9,357 bases of DNA from an uncultured Opitutia bacterium. Lineage in GTDB: Bacteria > Verrucomicrobiota > Verrucomicrobiia > Opitutales > Opitutaceae. The stretch covers positions 1 to 9,357 of the forward strand of contig CAJAFD010000345.1 of the NCBI GenBank assembly GCA_903938935.1. Direction: 5' to 3'. Positions 1-6,513 of this stretch are shown here, piece after piece. The position numbers and the translations under genes are program-made. The stretch's first letter is position 1, and every line of letters starts with the position of its first letter. The notes under the pieces are model-generated. The model saw only the letters and a list, made by a program, of their open reading frames with translations, was not told where the DNA came from and made no database searches.

Positions 1-1309
1 CATGGGCTATTCGGATCTCGGCTGTTATGGAGGCGAGATCCGCACGCCGAACATCGACCGACTCGCTGCCAACGGGATGAAGTTTTCCTCGATGTATAAC
101 ACGGCCAAGTGTTATCCCACCCGGGCAAGCTTGTTGACCGGGGTCTACTTCCAGCGGACAGATCGTGATTTTTCCCACACTGCCACCTTGGGGGAGGTGC
201 TGCGCCCGGTCGGTTACACCACGCTGTGGTCGGGCAAGCACCATGCGAAATTCAATCCCGTGACGCGAGGATTTGACCGCTACTATGGCATGATCGGCGG
301 CGCGGAGAACCACTTCAATCCAGGCAGCAAAGCCGCCCCGGGCCAAAGCGCTCCGGCCGGCTCGGGACAGGGAGTCCGCTGGTCGCTCGACGGTGAGGAA
401 GTAAAGGATTTCATTCCCCAGGATCCCAAGTTCTACGACACCGACGCGTTCACCGATCGCGCACTGTGTTGGCTGAACGAATATGAGAAAAAGGATAAAC
501 CCTTTCTGCTCTATATGGCCTACACGGCCCCCCACTGGCCGTTGCAGGCCTGGCCCGCAGATATCGCCAAATACAAAGGCGTGTATGACGGCGGTTATGA
601 GTCCGTGCGCCAGGCCCGCTACCAACGTCAAATCAAGCTGGGGCTAATTGATTCTAAGACCTCGTCCCTGCCACCGATGGAGTTTGGGCGCAAGAGCCAG
701 AAGAAATGGGAGGACCTCTCATCGGAGGAGCGGAGGCAGGAAGCGTCGCGGATGGAGATTTACGCCGCGATGGTGGATCGGGTGGACCAGAACATCGGCC
801 GGCTGCTGAAGCGATTGGAGGAGCAGGGTAAATTCGATAACACCCTGATCATATTCCTAGCTGATAACGGTGCGTGTGCGGAGAACCCGAAAGTAAACAA
901 CGTCGATCCCGATGCCCCGATGGGCAGCGTGGCGAGCTTTGTGAGCTACGGCCAGAACTGGGCGTCGGTGGGCAACACGCCATTGCGCAAGTGGAAGCAA
1001 GACAGCTTCGAGGGCGGAATTAACACACCACTAGTCGTGCACTGGCCGGTGGGCATCAAGCCGCAGGCCGGCTGGAACCGTCACCACGCCCACGTCATCG
1101 ACATCATGCCCACCGTGCTCGCAGTCAGCGGGGCGCACTATCCGGGCGCCTCGAAGCAAGCCAAGATTCCTCCGCCGGACGGTGTGAGCCTGCTGCCCGC
1201 CTTCAAGGGCGAGCCGACTGCACGAACGAAACCTTTGTTCTTTCAATTCGGCCGAGGCTCCGCGATGCGCGATGGGGCGTGGAAACTCGTGCGCATCGGT
1301 GCTACGTGA
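1..1309 (+). CDS. Type I sulfatase (arylsulfatase family), 5'-partial, ends at a premature stop
   Basis: This gene encodes a formylglycine-dependent sulfatase that hydrolyses sulfate esters. The gene begins off the left edge, and position 1 is the last base of a codon. Residues are numbered from the Met at position 2. The family start-of-domain pattern (MGYSDLGCYGG, then TPNIDRLA) is visible. C37-Y-P-T-R41 followed by ASLLTG is the C-x-P-x-R signature whose Cys is converted to formylglycine. Other expected active-site residues are present: K79 (SGKH), H178 (APHWPL), D288-N289 (LADNG) and K332 before EGGI. The substrate cannot be told from sequence; many related enzymes act on sulfated polysaccharides or glycans outside the cytoplasm. 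The stop at 1307-1309 cuts the protein just after MRDGAWKLVRIG, before the usual C-terminal ELYDL segment, which is still encoded in the same frame downstream. The catalytic core is intact, so residual activity is possible, but loss of the tail may destabilise the fold. Confidence 0.9.
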   Translation, partial: MGYSDLGCYGGEIRTPNIDRLAANGMKFSSMYNTAKCYPTRASLLTGVYFQRTDRDFSHTATLGEVLRPVGYTTLWSGKHHAKFNPVTRGFDRYYGMIGGAENHFNPGSKAAPGQSAPAGSGQGVRWSLDGEEVKDFIPQDPKFYDTDAFTDRALCWLNEYEKKDKPFLLYMAYTAPHWPLQAWPADIAKYKGVYDGGYESVRQARYQRQIKLGLIDSKTSSLPPMEFGRKSQKKWEDLSSEERRQEASRMEIYAAMVDRVDQNIGRLLKRLEEQGKFDNTLIIFLADNGACAENPKVNNVDPDAPMGSVASFVSYGQNWASVGNTPLRKWKQDSFEGGINTPLVVHWPVGIKPQAGWNRHHAHVIDIMPTVLAVSGAHYPGASKQAKIPPPDGVSLLPAFKGEPTARTKPLFFQFGRGSAMRDGAWKLVRIGAT

Positions 1310-1474
1310 GAGCTTTATGACCTAGCGACTGATCGCACCGAGATGCACGACCTAGCGGCGAAGCGGCCCGAATTGGTCAAGCAAATGGACGCCACGTGGC
1401 TGGCTTGGTGGAAGGAAACCACCGGCAGCGAGTGGACGGGCAGGAACACGAAAGAACGGGATTTCGAGCCGTGA
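1310..1474 (+). pseudogene. Stranded C-terminal segment of the sulfatase, after an in-frame TGA
   Basis: The reading frame of the sulfatase continues without a shift from the TGA at 1307-1309 through 54 sense codons to a second TGA at 1472-1474. It begins ELYDLATDRTEMHDLAAKRP and continues into a Trp-rich stretch (TWLAWWKE). This is the standard C-terminal pattern of family sulfatases, in which a Trp usually precedes ELYDL. The simplest reading is that an ancestral TGG became TGA by one G-to-A change. A base-call error would look the same. Reassignment of TGA to Trp is unlikely, because bamA in this window uses TGA as its terminal stop and Trp is written TGG elsewhere. There is no separate start codon with a convincing context, so this piece is not an independent gene. 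Confidence 0.8.
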
Positions 1475-1496
1475 CTCTGAATCGTCTTCAGGGTCA
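1472..1496 (+). terminator. Hairpin at the original sulfatase stop, possible terminator
   Basis: Ten bases at 1472-1481 pair with 1487-1496 (one T-G wobble) around the five-base loop TCGTC. The stem starts exactly on the second TGA. No clean T-run follows (the next bases are TATCGTTCGG), so it is weak as an intrinsic terminator and may act as a 3'-end stabiliser. Its position supports 1474 as the ancestral gene end. Confidence 0.4.
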
Positions 1497-1911
1497 TATC
1501 GTTCGGATGTAGTCTTGTCGTTATGAGTTCTAGTTGAATTTTGTAAATCCGTCGGCATGAGTTCTCACGGGCGTAGGCATGAGTAGTGATTATTTTGTCT
1601 CAAACCCCCGTTTTCATCAGCTTGAGTTATGGTTTCTTACAGCGGGGCCAACAACGATCATCGCTCAACCGACGCCCACGAAACACGCCAAAGCCGTCCT
1701 TAAAATAACCATAAGCAGACCGCAAAACGGACGGTAAAACGGGACGCCATAATCGAATTTCGCGCTGCACGAGAAGCCACTTTGGCCTTGCCCGCAAAGG
1801 CTGAGAGAGGCACGTATTTCGACTCTTAACTCGAGAGAGTAGAGCTGTTCGATTGATACGATATCATTACTGCGTGCGACGCTAAAAAACGCCGCTGAAA
1901 CCAAAATTAAT
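1475..1911. other. Gene-free stretch between the sulfatase and tRNA-Pro
   Basis: I see no supported gene in these 437 bases. The longest minus-strand frame (1665-1904) gives a Cys- and Phe-rich peptide that I do not recognise. Small structures visible are three near-copies of ATGAGTTCT (1523, 1557, 1579), a hairpin with a two-base bulge (1775-1784 with 1795-1802, loop GCCTTGCCCG) and a short palindrome TGATA-CGA-TATCA (1854-1866). The promoter of the tRNA gene should lie in the last 60 bases. TATCAT at 1862-1867 is a possible -10 box, but no good -35 box is at the right distance. Confidence 0.5.
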
Positions 1912-1988
<77 letters not shown>

Positions 1989-2100
1989 AGGTGGGGGAAA
2001 AGTTTCGCCCAACGAAGCGGCTCGAAACGCGCTGAAAGAAAAGCAGCCGAGCAGAAATTTGTTTTTGTTTTTTGCGGCCGATTTTTTCACCTTGGCTGCC

Positions 2101-2676
2101 ATGTCTAACGAACAAGCCGAAGTATTGAGCATCTTCACACGCACGCGGGCGCTCTTACAGGGGCATTTTGTGCTGCGCTCTGGATTGCACAGCGGTCATT
2201 ATTTTCAATGTGCACAGGTGTGTCAGCACATGGATGCGGTCGAGCGCCTGGCGGAGTTGTTACTCGCGAAGGTCCGTAGCGCTGGTATCGCTTTCGACAC
2301 GGTTTTAGCTCCGGCAATGGGCGGATTGGTCATCGGCCAGGAGGTCGCACGTCAGGCCAAAGTCCGCTATATTTTCGCCGAGAAAGAGAATAATGTGCTC
2401 GTGCTGCGGCGTGGCTTCACCTTACGGCCGGGCGAACGCATCTTGGTCGTCGAAGACGTCGTCACACGCGGCGGTCGGGTGGTGGAATGTCTCGAGATCG
2501 TCCGCCAAGCCGGCGGCAACACGAGCGCGGTCGCGATGTTGGTGGACCGTAGCGCGGGCACGACCCGTTTCACCGTGCCCGCAGTTTCGTTGCTGGAATT
2601 GAGTTTTCCGACGTATGCGGCGGATGCCGTGCCGGCAGAATTGGCGAGCATCCCGGTGCAAAAGCCAGGAAGTTAA
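2101..2676 (+). CDS. pyrE: Orotate phosphoribosyltransferase
   Basis: PyrE is the cytosolic enzyme that joins orotate to PRPP to make orotidine 5'-phosphate in de novo pyrimidine synthesis. From the ATG at 2101 the protein has 191 residues, a normal length for the bacterial family. LRSGLHSGHYF (25-35) matches the conserved N-terminal region. APAMGG (70-75), FAEKE (92-96) and LRRGF (102-106) form the orotate/phosphoribosyl site. ILVVEDVVTRGGR (114-126) is the PRPP-binding loop typical of type I phosphoribosyltransferases. An in-frame ATG at 2059 would add 14 hydrophobic residues (FLFFAADFF) that are not part of the family, so I prefer 2101. No Shine-Dalgarno sequence precedes either ATG. The gene stands alone between tRNA-Pro and a terminator, and it converges on the minus-strand protease gene. 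Its substrate PRPP is made by the prs product encoded about 1.7 kb away. Confidence 0.93.
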   Translation: MSNEQAEVLSIFTRTRALLQGHFVLRSGLHSGHYFQCAQVCQHMDAVERLAELLLAKVRSAGIAFDTVLAPAMGGLVIGQEVARQAKVRYIFAEKENNVLVLRRGFTLRPGERILVVEDVVTRGGRVVECLEIVRQAGGNTSAVAMLVDRSAGTTRFTVPAVSLLELSFPTYAADAVPAELASIPVQKPGS

Positions 2677-2729
2677 ACGCGCCCCTGCTCTCCCGCCCGC
2701 CCGCACCCATCATTTGGGCTGGAGCCAAG

Positions 2730-2748
2730 GGATGATACAAAATCATCC
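2730..2748. repeat. Perfect 7-bp inverted repeat next to the shared terminator
   Basis: GGATGAT (2730-2736) and ATCATCC (2742-2748) are perfect complements around the loop ACAAA. It sits four bases left of the pyrE/htrA terminator. In the minus direction it follows the terminator's T-run, and in the plus direction it precedes the terminator hairpin. It may be a second termination or 3'-end processing structure. An operator role is less likely between convergent genes. Confidence 0.45.
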
Positions 2749-2752
2749 GCAA

Positions 2753-2786
2753 AAAAAGCCGGGCGTTATAAACGCACCGGCTTTTT
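2753..2786. terminator. Bidirectional intrinsic terminator between pyrE and htrA
   Basis: GCCGG-GCGTT (2758-2767) pairs with AACGC-CCGGC (2771-2781, with A2776 bulged) around the loop ATA. The flanking A-run and T-run also pair with each other. In the plus direction the stem is followed by TTTTT (2782-2786), ending pyrE. In the minus direction it is followed by seven T residues (complement of 2751-2757), ending the htrA transcript. Its place between two convergent genes fits this double role. Confidence 0.9.
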
Positions 2787-2846
2787 AGTTTCCTATTTTT
2801 TGAGCTGTCGTGACGCGGCGGACCGCAGCGCGCTAGGTGGGTGGTG

Positions 2847-4262
2847 TTACTTCACCGTCACCGTGACGAAGCGATTGAGCCCGCGATAATTTACAAAGAG
2901 CAGATGTCGGCCAGGAATGAGTTGTTGGCGGGCGGCGTTCAAATCGGTGACGGCAACGCGATCAATTTCGATAATGATCATGCCCGGGAGCAGACGATCA
3001 GCGTAGGGCGAAGTTTCTTCGACTTCCGTGACGATGAGGCCGTTGAGGCGGGGATCGAGGCCGCTGCGTTTACGCATTTCGTCAGAGAGTTTGGACACGT
3101 TAACCCCGGCGAGTAATTCATCGGGTTTTTCGGTAAGTTTACCGAGCGTGACTTCGACCGTGAGCTCCTTGGCTTCACGGATGAGTTTAATTTTCACCTT
3201 CGTGTCGGGCAGCATCTGCGCGACGACGAGGCGCAGTTCCTCGAGGGAGCTGACGGGCTTGTCGTTGATGGCGAGGATCACGTCGGTGCGTTTGAGGCCA
3301 CCTTTATCGGCGGGGCTATCCGGCGTGATATCGGTGATGGCTACGCCCTTTGCGTCTTTGGGTAAACCGAGTTGTTCGGCGACATCGGCAGTGACCGTCT
3401 CGGAGGAAACGCCAAGATAACCACGGGCGACGGTGCCGGTAGCGATGAGACTGTTCATGACGTAAGCGGCAAAATTAATCGGGATCGCAAAGCCAATGCC
3501 GATGTTGCCGCGCGAGGGCGAGATGATCGCACTGTTGACCCCGACGAGGCGGCCCTTGGCGTCGACGAGGGCTCCGCCAGAATTGCCCATGTTGATAGCG
3601 GCGTCGGTCTGGATAAAATTTTCATAGCCAGCGACGTTTTCTAGAAGGCGGAGTTGGTTGCGACCTTTGGCCGACACGATGCCCATGGTGACGGTTTGCC
3701 CGACGCCGAGGGGATTACCGACGGCGAAGACGACGTCGCCGACGCGGAGTTTATCGCTGTCAGCCAGCGTGATGGCGGGTAGTTTTTCGGCCTCGATTTT
3801 AATGACGGCGACGTCGGTCTTGGGATCGGCGCCGATGACTTTAGCGGTGAATTCACGCTCGTCGCTGAGTGAGACTTTCAACTCATCTGCGCCTTCGATG
3901 ACATGATTATTGGTAAGGATGTAACCGTCGTCGGAGATGATGACACCAGAGCCGAGGCCCTCTTGTTTGCTGTCACGCTCCTGCTCGGGTGCGGCGTCGC
4001 CAAAAAATTGGCGGAGCATGGGATTAACGACGCGCTGCTTGACGGTCTTGCTCGAGTAGATCGAGACGACCGCACGTTGAACCGGCTCCACCACGTCGGC
4101 GTAGCTAGTGACGACCGTGGACTTGCCGTCGTTGACCGGGGCGTTGTCGATTTTAAGCGCGGGCTTCTTGGTCGGCGAGGCGTCTTTGGCCGAGAGCGCT
4201 CCGGGAGCGAGGAGGCCAAGGACTGCAGTAAATAAGACGAGAGGCAGAAGCTGGGATTTCAT
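2847..4262 (-). CDS. htrA: HtrA/DegP-family periplasmic serine protease with two PDZ domains
   Basis: This is a Do-family endopeptidase and chaperone that degrades or rescues misfolded periplasmic and outer-membrane proteins. It has 471 residues. Residues 1-25 form a signal peptide (hydrophobic core LLPLVLFTAVLGLL, cleavage expected after ALSA). The trypsin-like domain spans about 55-275 with catalytic triad H120 (TNNHV), D150 (KTDVAVIK) and S228 (GNSGG). PDZ1 spans about 280-378 (RGYLGV, then SPADKGGLKRTDVI), and a shorter PDZ2 spans about 385-471. The loop between the first strands and the catalytic His is short, more like DegQ or DegS than E. coli DegP, so I use the family name. The frame stays open upstream to 4571, but that stretch overlaps prs and lacks protease features; the ATG at 4262 leads directly into the signal peptide. 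It lies 76 bases after prs on the same strand and could be co-transcribed. No stress promoter was recognised. Confidence 0.93.
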   Translation of the reverse strand: MKSQLLPLVLFTAVLGLLAPGALSAKDASPTKKPALKIDNAPVNDGKSTVVTSYADVVEPVQRAVVSIYSSKTVKQRVVNPMLRQFFGDAAPEQERDSKQEGLGSGVIISDDGYILTNNHVIEGADELKVSLSDEREFTAKVIGADPKTDVAVIKIEAEKLPAITLADSDKLRVGDVVFAVGNPLGVGQTVTMGIVSAKGRNQLRLLENVAGYENFIQTDAAINMGNSGGALVDAKGRLVGVNSAIISPSRGNIGIGFAIPINFAAYVMNSLIATGTVARGYLGVSSETVTADVAEQLGLPKDAKGVAITDITPDSPADKGGLKRTDVILAINDKPVSSLEELRLVVAQMLPDTKVKIKLIREAKELTVEVTLGKLTEKPDELLAGVNVSKLSDEMRKRSGLDPRLNGLIVTEVEETSPYADRLLPGMIIIEIDRVAVTDLNAARQQLIPGRHLLFVNYRGLNRFVTVTVK

Positions 4263-4298
4263 GGAAAAAGGGGCGACCCGCCTCGGTCGCAGTTTGTT

Positions 4299-4323
4299 CC
4301 CGCAGCCAAGGGCTGGCCGCGGG
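4299..4323. other. GC-rich hairpin between prs and htrA
   Basis: CCCGC (4299-4303) and GCCA (4305-4308) pair with TGGC (4314-4317) and GCGGG (4319-4323), with one A/C mismatch and a five-base loop. No T-run follows on the minus strand (the next bases are AACAAACTG), so it is not a standard intrinsic terminator. It could be an RNA stability or processing element in a prs-htrA transcript, or chance in GC-rich DNA. Confidence 0.3.
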
Positions 4324-4338
4324 GTGAACTCAAGGGCG

Positions 4339-5286
4339 TTAGAAACCTTTGATGCGAAACAGTCCGGTGACGCTAGAATTGGTGTTAATGCGTTGAATGG
4401 CTTGGCCAAGGAGCGGGGCGATGCTGAGCACGGTGATCGGGAGTCCCCGCGTGTCGATGGGCACAGAGTCGGTCGTGATGAGCTCGTCGATGAGTCCACT
4501 GCGCAGGCGTTCGTAAGCCACTTCGTTGAGGATGCAGTGGCTAACGGCGGCGCGGACGCTACGAGCGCCATGTTCGCGGAGCATTTTGGCGGCGGCGGTT
4601 AACGTGCCGGCGGTTTCGGTGATGTCGTCCACCAGGAGTACGTCGCAGCCGTCCACTTCGCCGACGACGTTAATCGCTTCGACCGTGGTCGCGTTTTTGC
4701 GTTTCTTAGCCACGAGGCCAAGGCCGGCGCCGAGGATGTCGGCGTACGCGGAGGCCATCTTCATGCCGCCGACGTCGGGCGAGCACACGACGAGTTTGTC
4801 GCTCTTGGTTTTGTTGAGATAGTCGAAGAACACTGGCGAGGCAAAGAGGTGGTCGACGGGGATGTCGAAAAACCCCTGAATCTGCTGGCTGTGCAGATCC
4901 ATCGTGAGGACGCGATTGGCGCCAGCGGAGACGAGCAAGTTGGCCACGAGTTTCGCCGTGATGGGGACGCGAGGTTGATCTTTGCGGTCTTGTCGGGCGT
5001 AGCCGTAAAACGGGAGGACGGCCGTGATGCGTTGAGCCGAGGCGCGACGCGCGGCATCGATCATGATGAGCAACTCCATCAAGTGATGGTTGGTCGGCGG
5101 GCAGGTCGACTGGATGATGTACGCGTCGTGGCCGCGGACATTTTCGTTAATTTTAACGAAAGATTCACCGTCGGGAAAACTCGTCACCGTGGCCTCGCCC
5201 AAGGGCATGCCAATGGATTGACAGATCGCCTCGGCGAGGGGCCGATTCGAGTTACCCGCAAAAATTTTCAATCGCGATTCGCTCAT
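4339..5286 (-). CDS. prs: Ribose-phosphate pyrophosphokinase (PRPP synthetase)
   Basis: Prs transfers pyrophosphate from ATP to ribose 5-phosphate to make PRPP, the precursor for nucleotides, histidine, tryptophan and NAD. The protein has 315 residues, the usual class I length. Visible motifs in order are FPDGE (37-41), the ATP-binding YGYARQDRK (94-102), MDLHSQQIQGFF (129-140), SPDVGG (169-174), the flexible-loop KKRKN (194-198), and the PRPP/ribose-5-phosphate loop VDDITETAGT (219-228). In that loop E224 replaces the usual Asp, a conservative change. The C-terminal NTNSSVTGLF matches the family end. The ATG at 5286 gives the normal N-terminus (LKIFAGNSNRPLAEAI). The gene starts 27 bases after lpxD ends, so the two are probably co-transcribed, and htrA follows after 76 bases. 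No Shine-Dalgarno sequence is seen before the ATG. Confidence 0.96.
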   Translation of the reverse strand: MSESRLKIFAGNSNRPLAEAICQSIGMPLGEATVTSFPDGESFVKINENVRGHDAYIIQSTCPPTNHHLMELLIMIDAARRASAQRITAVLPFYGYARQDRKDQPRVPITAKLVANLLVSAGANRVLTMDLHSQQIQGFFDIPVDHLFASPVFFDYLNKTKSDKLVVCSPDVGGMKMASAYADILGAGLGLVAKKRKNATTVEAINVVGEVDGCDVLLVDDITETAGTLTAAAKMLREHGARSVRAAVSHCILNEVAYERLRSGLIDELITTDSVPIDTRGLPITVLSIAPLLGQAIQRINTNSSVTGLFRIKGF

Positions 5287-5313
5287 GTGGAAGAGATGTT
5301 GCGGGCCGAACGG

Positions 5314-6372
5314 CTAGGCGGAAGACTTTTCTGCAGCCGACGGCAAGAAGTGTGATTCCAAAGCGTCGACCCGTTTAAACAAATCGGGGATCTTGCGACG
5401 CAAAACGTTGATCCGTTGCTCCAGTTGGTAAGGCAGACAGGGCGAACCCTTGACGAAACTACCCGCGGCTAAGTCGGCATTAACGCCGGCTTGACCATCA
5501 ATTTTGGCGCCACGGCCAATGGTGATGTGCCCCGCGAGCCCCGCTTGGCCACCAACGATCACAAAGTCCTCGATCGTCGTGCTGCCAGCAATACCGACCT
5601 GAGCGCAAATGAGGCAATGCCGACCGATCACGACGTTGTGGGCGACTTGCACGAGATTATCGATTTTTGTCCCCTCCCCGACCACCGTGCGGCTAAATCG
5701 CGCCCGATCCAGCGCACTATTGGCGCCAATCTCGACATCGGCGCCGATAACCACGGTACCGATCTGCGGGACTTTTTCATGGCGGCCCTGGTTAAATTCA
5801 TAACCAAAACCATCGGAACCAACTACGGCTCCGGGTTGGAGCCGGACACGCTCGCCCAAGGTGCATTCGGCCGCGACGATGCTGCCTGGCATCAGCCAGC
5901 AATCGTCGCCCAAGACGGCACCTCGCCCGACAAACACTTGGGCTTGCAGATGAACGCGTTCACCGAGGCGAGCGCCGGCTTCGACCACGCAAAGGGGACC
6001 GACGGTAGCCGTGGCCGGGATGATCGCGCCCGCCGCCACGCTAGCCGAGGGATGCACGCCAGCGGTGGGCTTTGGCCAGAGCGACTGCTCGATGCGAGCG
6101 CAGACTTGAGCGAGGGCTACAGAGGGATTTTCGACCAAGACGAATAATTGGTCGGGCCGCGGTTCGCCCACATAATCAAGTGGCACCAGCACGACCGAAG
6201 CTTGGGACTGAGCGACCTCGGGTTTGTACTTGGGATTGCCGAGAAAGGAGAGGTCCCCAGGCGCTGCGGCTTTAAGCGCAGCGATCCCGCGCACCGTTTG
6301 GTGCGTTTGCCCAAGCGTGCGCGCCGCTCGTACCATCGAGATAATTTCTTCAGGAGAAAATGCGACCTGCAT
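5314..6372 (-). CDS. lpxD: UDP-3-O-acylglucosamine N-acyltransferase
   Basis: LpxD adds the N-linked hydroxyacyl chain, from acyl-ACP, to UDP-3-O-acylglucosamine in the third step of lipid A synthesis in the cytoplasm. The protein has 352 residues, close to the family norm of about 340-350. The N-terminal uridine-binding domain covers about 1-100 (APGDLSFLGNPKY at 38-50). A left-handed beta helix of hexapeptide repeats follows at about 105-310. It contains SDGFGYEF (186-193) and IDNLVQVAHN (237-246), in which H245 corresponds to the catalytic His. The C-terminal helix (LPYQLEQRINVLRRKIPDLF) is of the type that closes the trimer. Presence of this gene implies an LPS-bearing outer membrane. It follows bamA and skp as in many Gram-negatives, but a strong terminator lies between skp and lpxD, so it needs its own promoter or read-through. 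fabZ and lpxA, common next neighbours elsewhere, are replaced here by prs. Confidence 0.95.
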   Translation of the reverse strand: MQVAFSPEEIISMVRAARTLGQTHQTVRGIAALKAAAPGDLSFLGNPKYKPEVAQSQASVVLVPLDYVGEPRPDQLFVLVENPSVALAQVCARIEQSLWPKPTAGVHPSASVAAGAIIPATATVGPLCVVEAGARLGERVHLQAQVFVGRGAVLGDDCWLMPGSIVAAECTLGERVRLQPGAVVGSDGFGYEFNQGRHEKVPQIGTVVIGADVEIGANSALDRARFSRTVVGEGTKIDNLVQVAHNVVIGRHCLICAQVGIAGSTTIEDFVIVGGQAGLAGHITIGRGAKIDGQAGVNADLAAGSFVKGSPCLPYQLEQRINVLRRKIPDLFKRVDALESHFLPSAAEKSSA

Positions 6373-6463
6373 GTGAGGTGAGCGTGCGGGATTTTATCGC
6401 GCGGGCAATCCCAGGGTTGAGGAACACGCCGCAAACTGAGGCGGCTCAATCAATTTTAAGCAT

Positions 6464-6490
6464 AAAAAAGCCCCGCCGATGGGCGGGGCT
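6464..6490 (-). terminator. Intrinsic terminator after skp
   Basis: On the minus strand, GCCCCGCC (6489-6482) pairs perfectly with GGCGGGGC (6477-6470) around a four-base loop, and TTTTTT (6469-6464) follows directly. It begins 24 bases after the skp stop and lies 92 bases before the lpxD start. The 8-bp, nearly all-GC stem with an immediate T-run is a classic Rho-independent terminator. It separates the bamA-skp transcript from lpxD-prs. Confidence 0.93.
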
Positions 6491-6513
6491 AAATGGGTAT
6501 CGTTAGATAATTT

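Noticed and set aside
1307..1309. Programmed recoding (selenocysteine or TGA read as Trp) in the sulfatase
   Set aside because: No SECIS-like element was evident after the TGA, the position is not catalytic, and TGA is a true stop for bamA here. A nonsense mutation or base error is simpler.
1665..1904. Minus-strand 79-codon frame in the gene-free stretch
   Set aside because: No recognisable family, no start context, and an unusual Cys/Phe-rich composition with no coding signature. Most likely a chance open frame.
2059..2100. Upstream ATG for pyrE at 2059
   Set aside because: It adds a Phe-rich hydrophobic stretch foreign to cytosolic OPRTases and is encoded by the T-rich spacer after the tRNA. 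The ATG at 2101 fits the family start.
4263..4571. N-terminal extension of the htrA frame by about 103 codons upstream of 4262
   Set aside because: It overlaps the 3' part of prs in another frame and would bury a clear signal peptide inside the protein. The ATG at 4262 gives a normal exported protease.
5491..6147. Long plus-strand open frame opposite lpxD
   Set aside because: It is antisense to a complete, well-conserved lpxD and its translation resembles no known protein. It is a shadow of GC-rich coding DNA.
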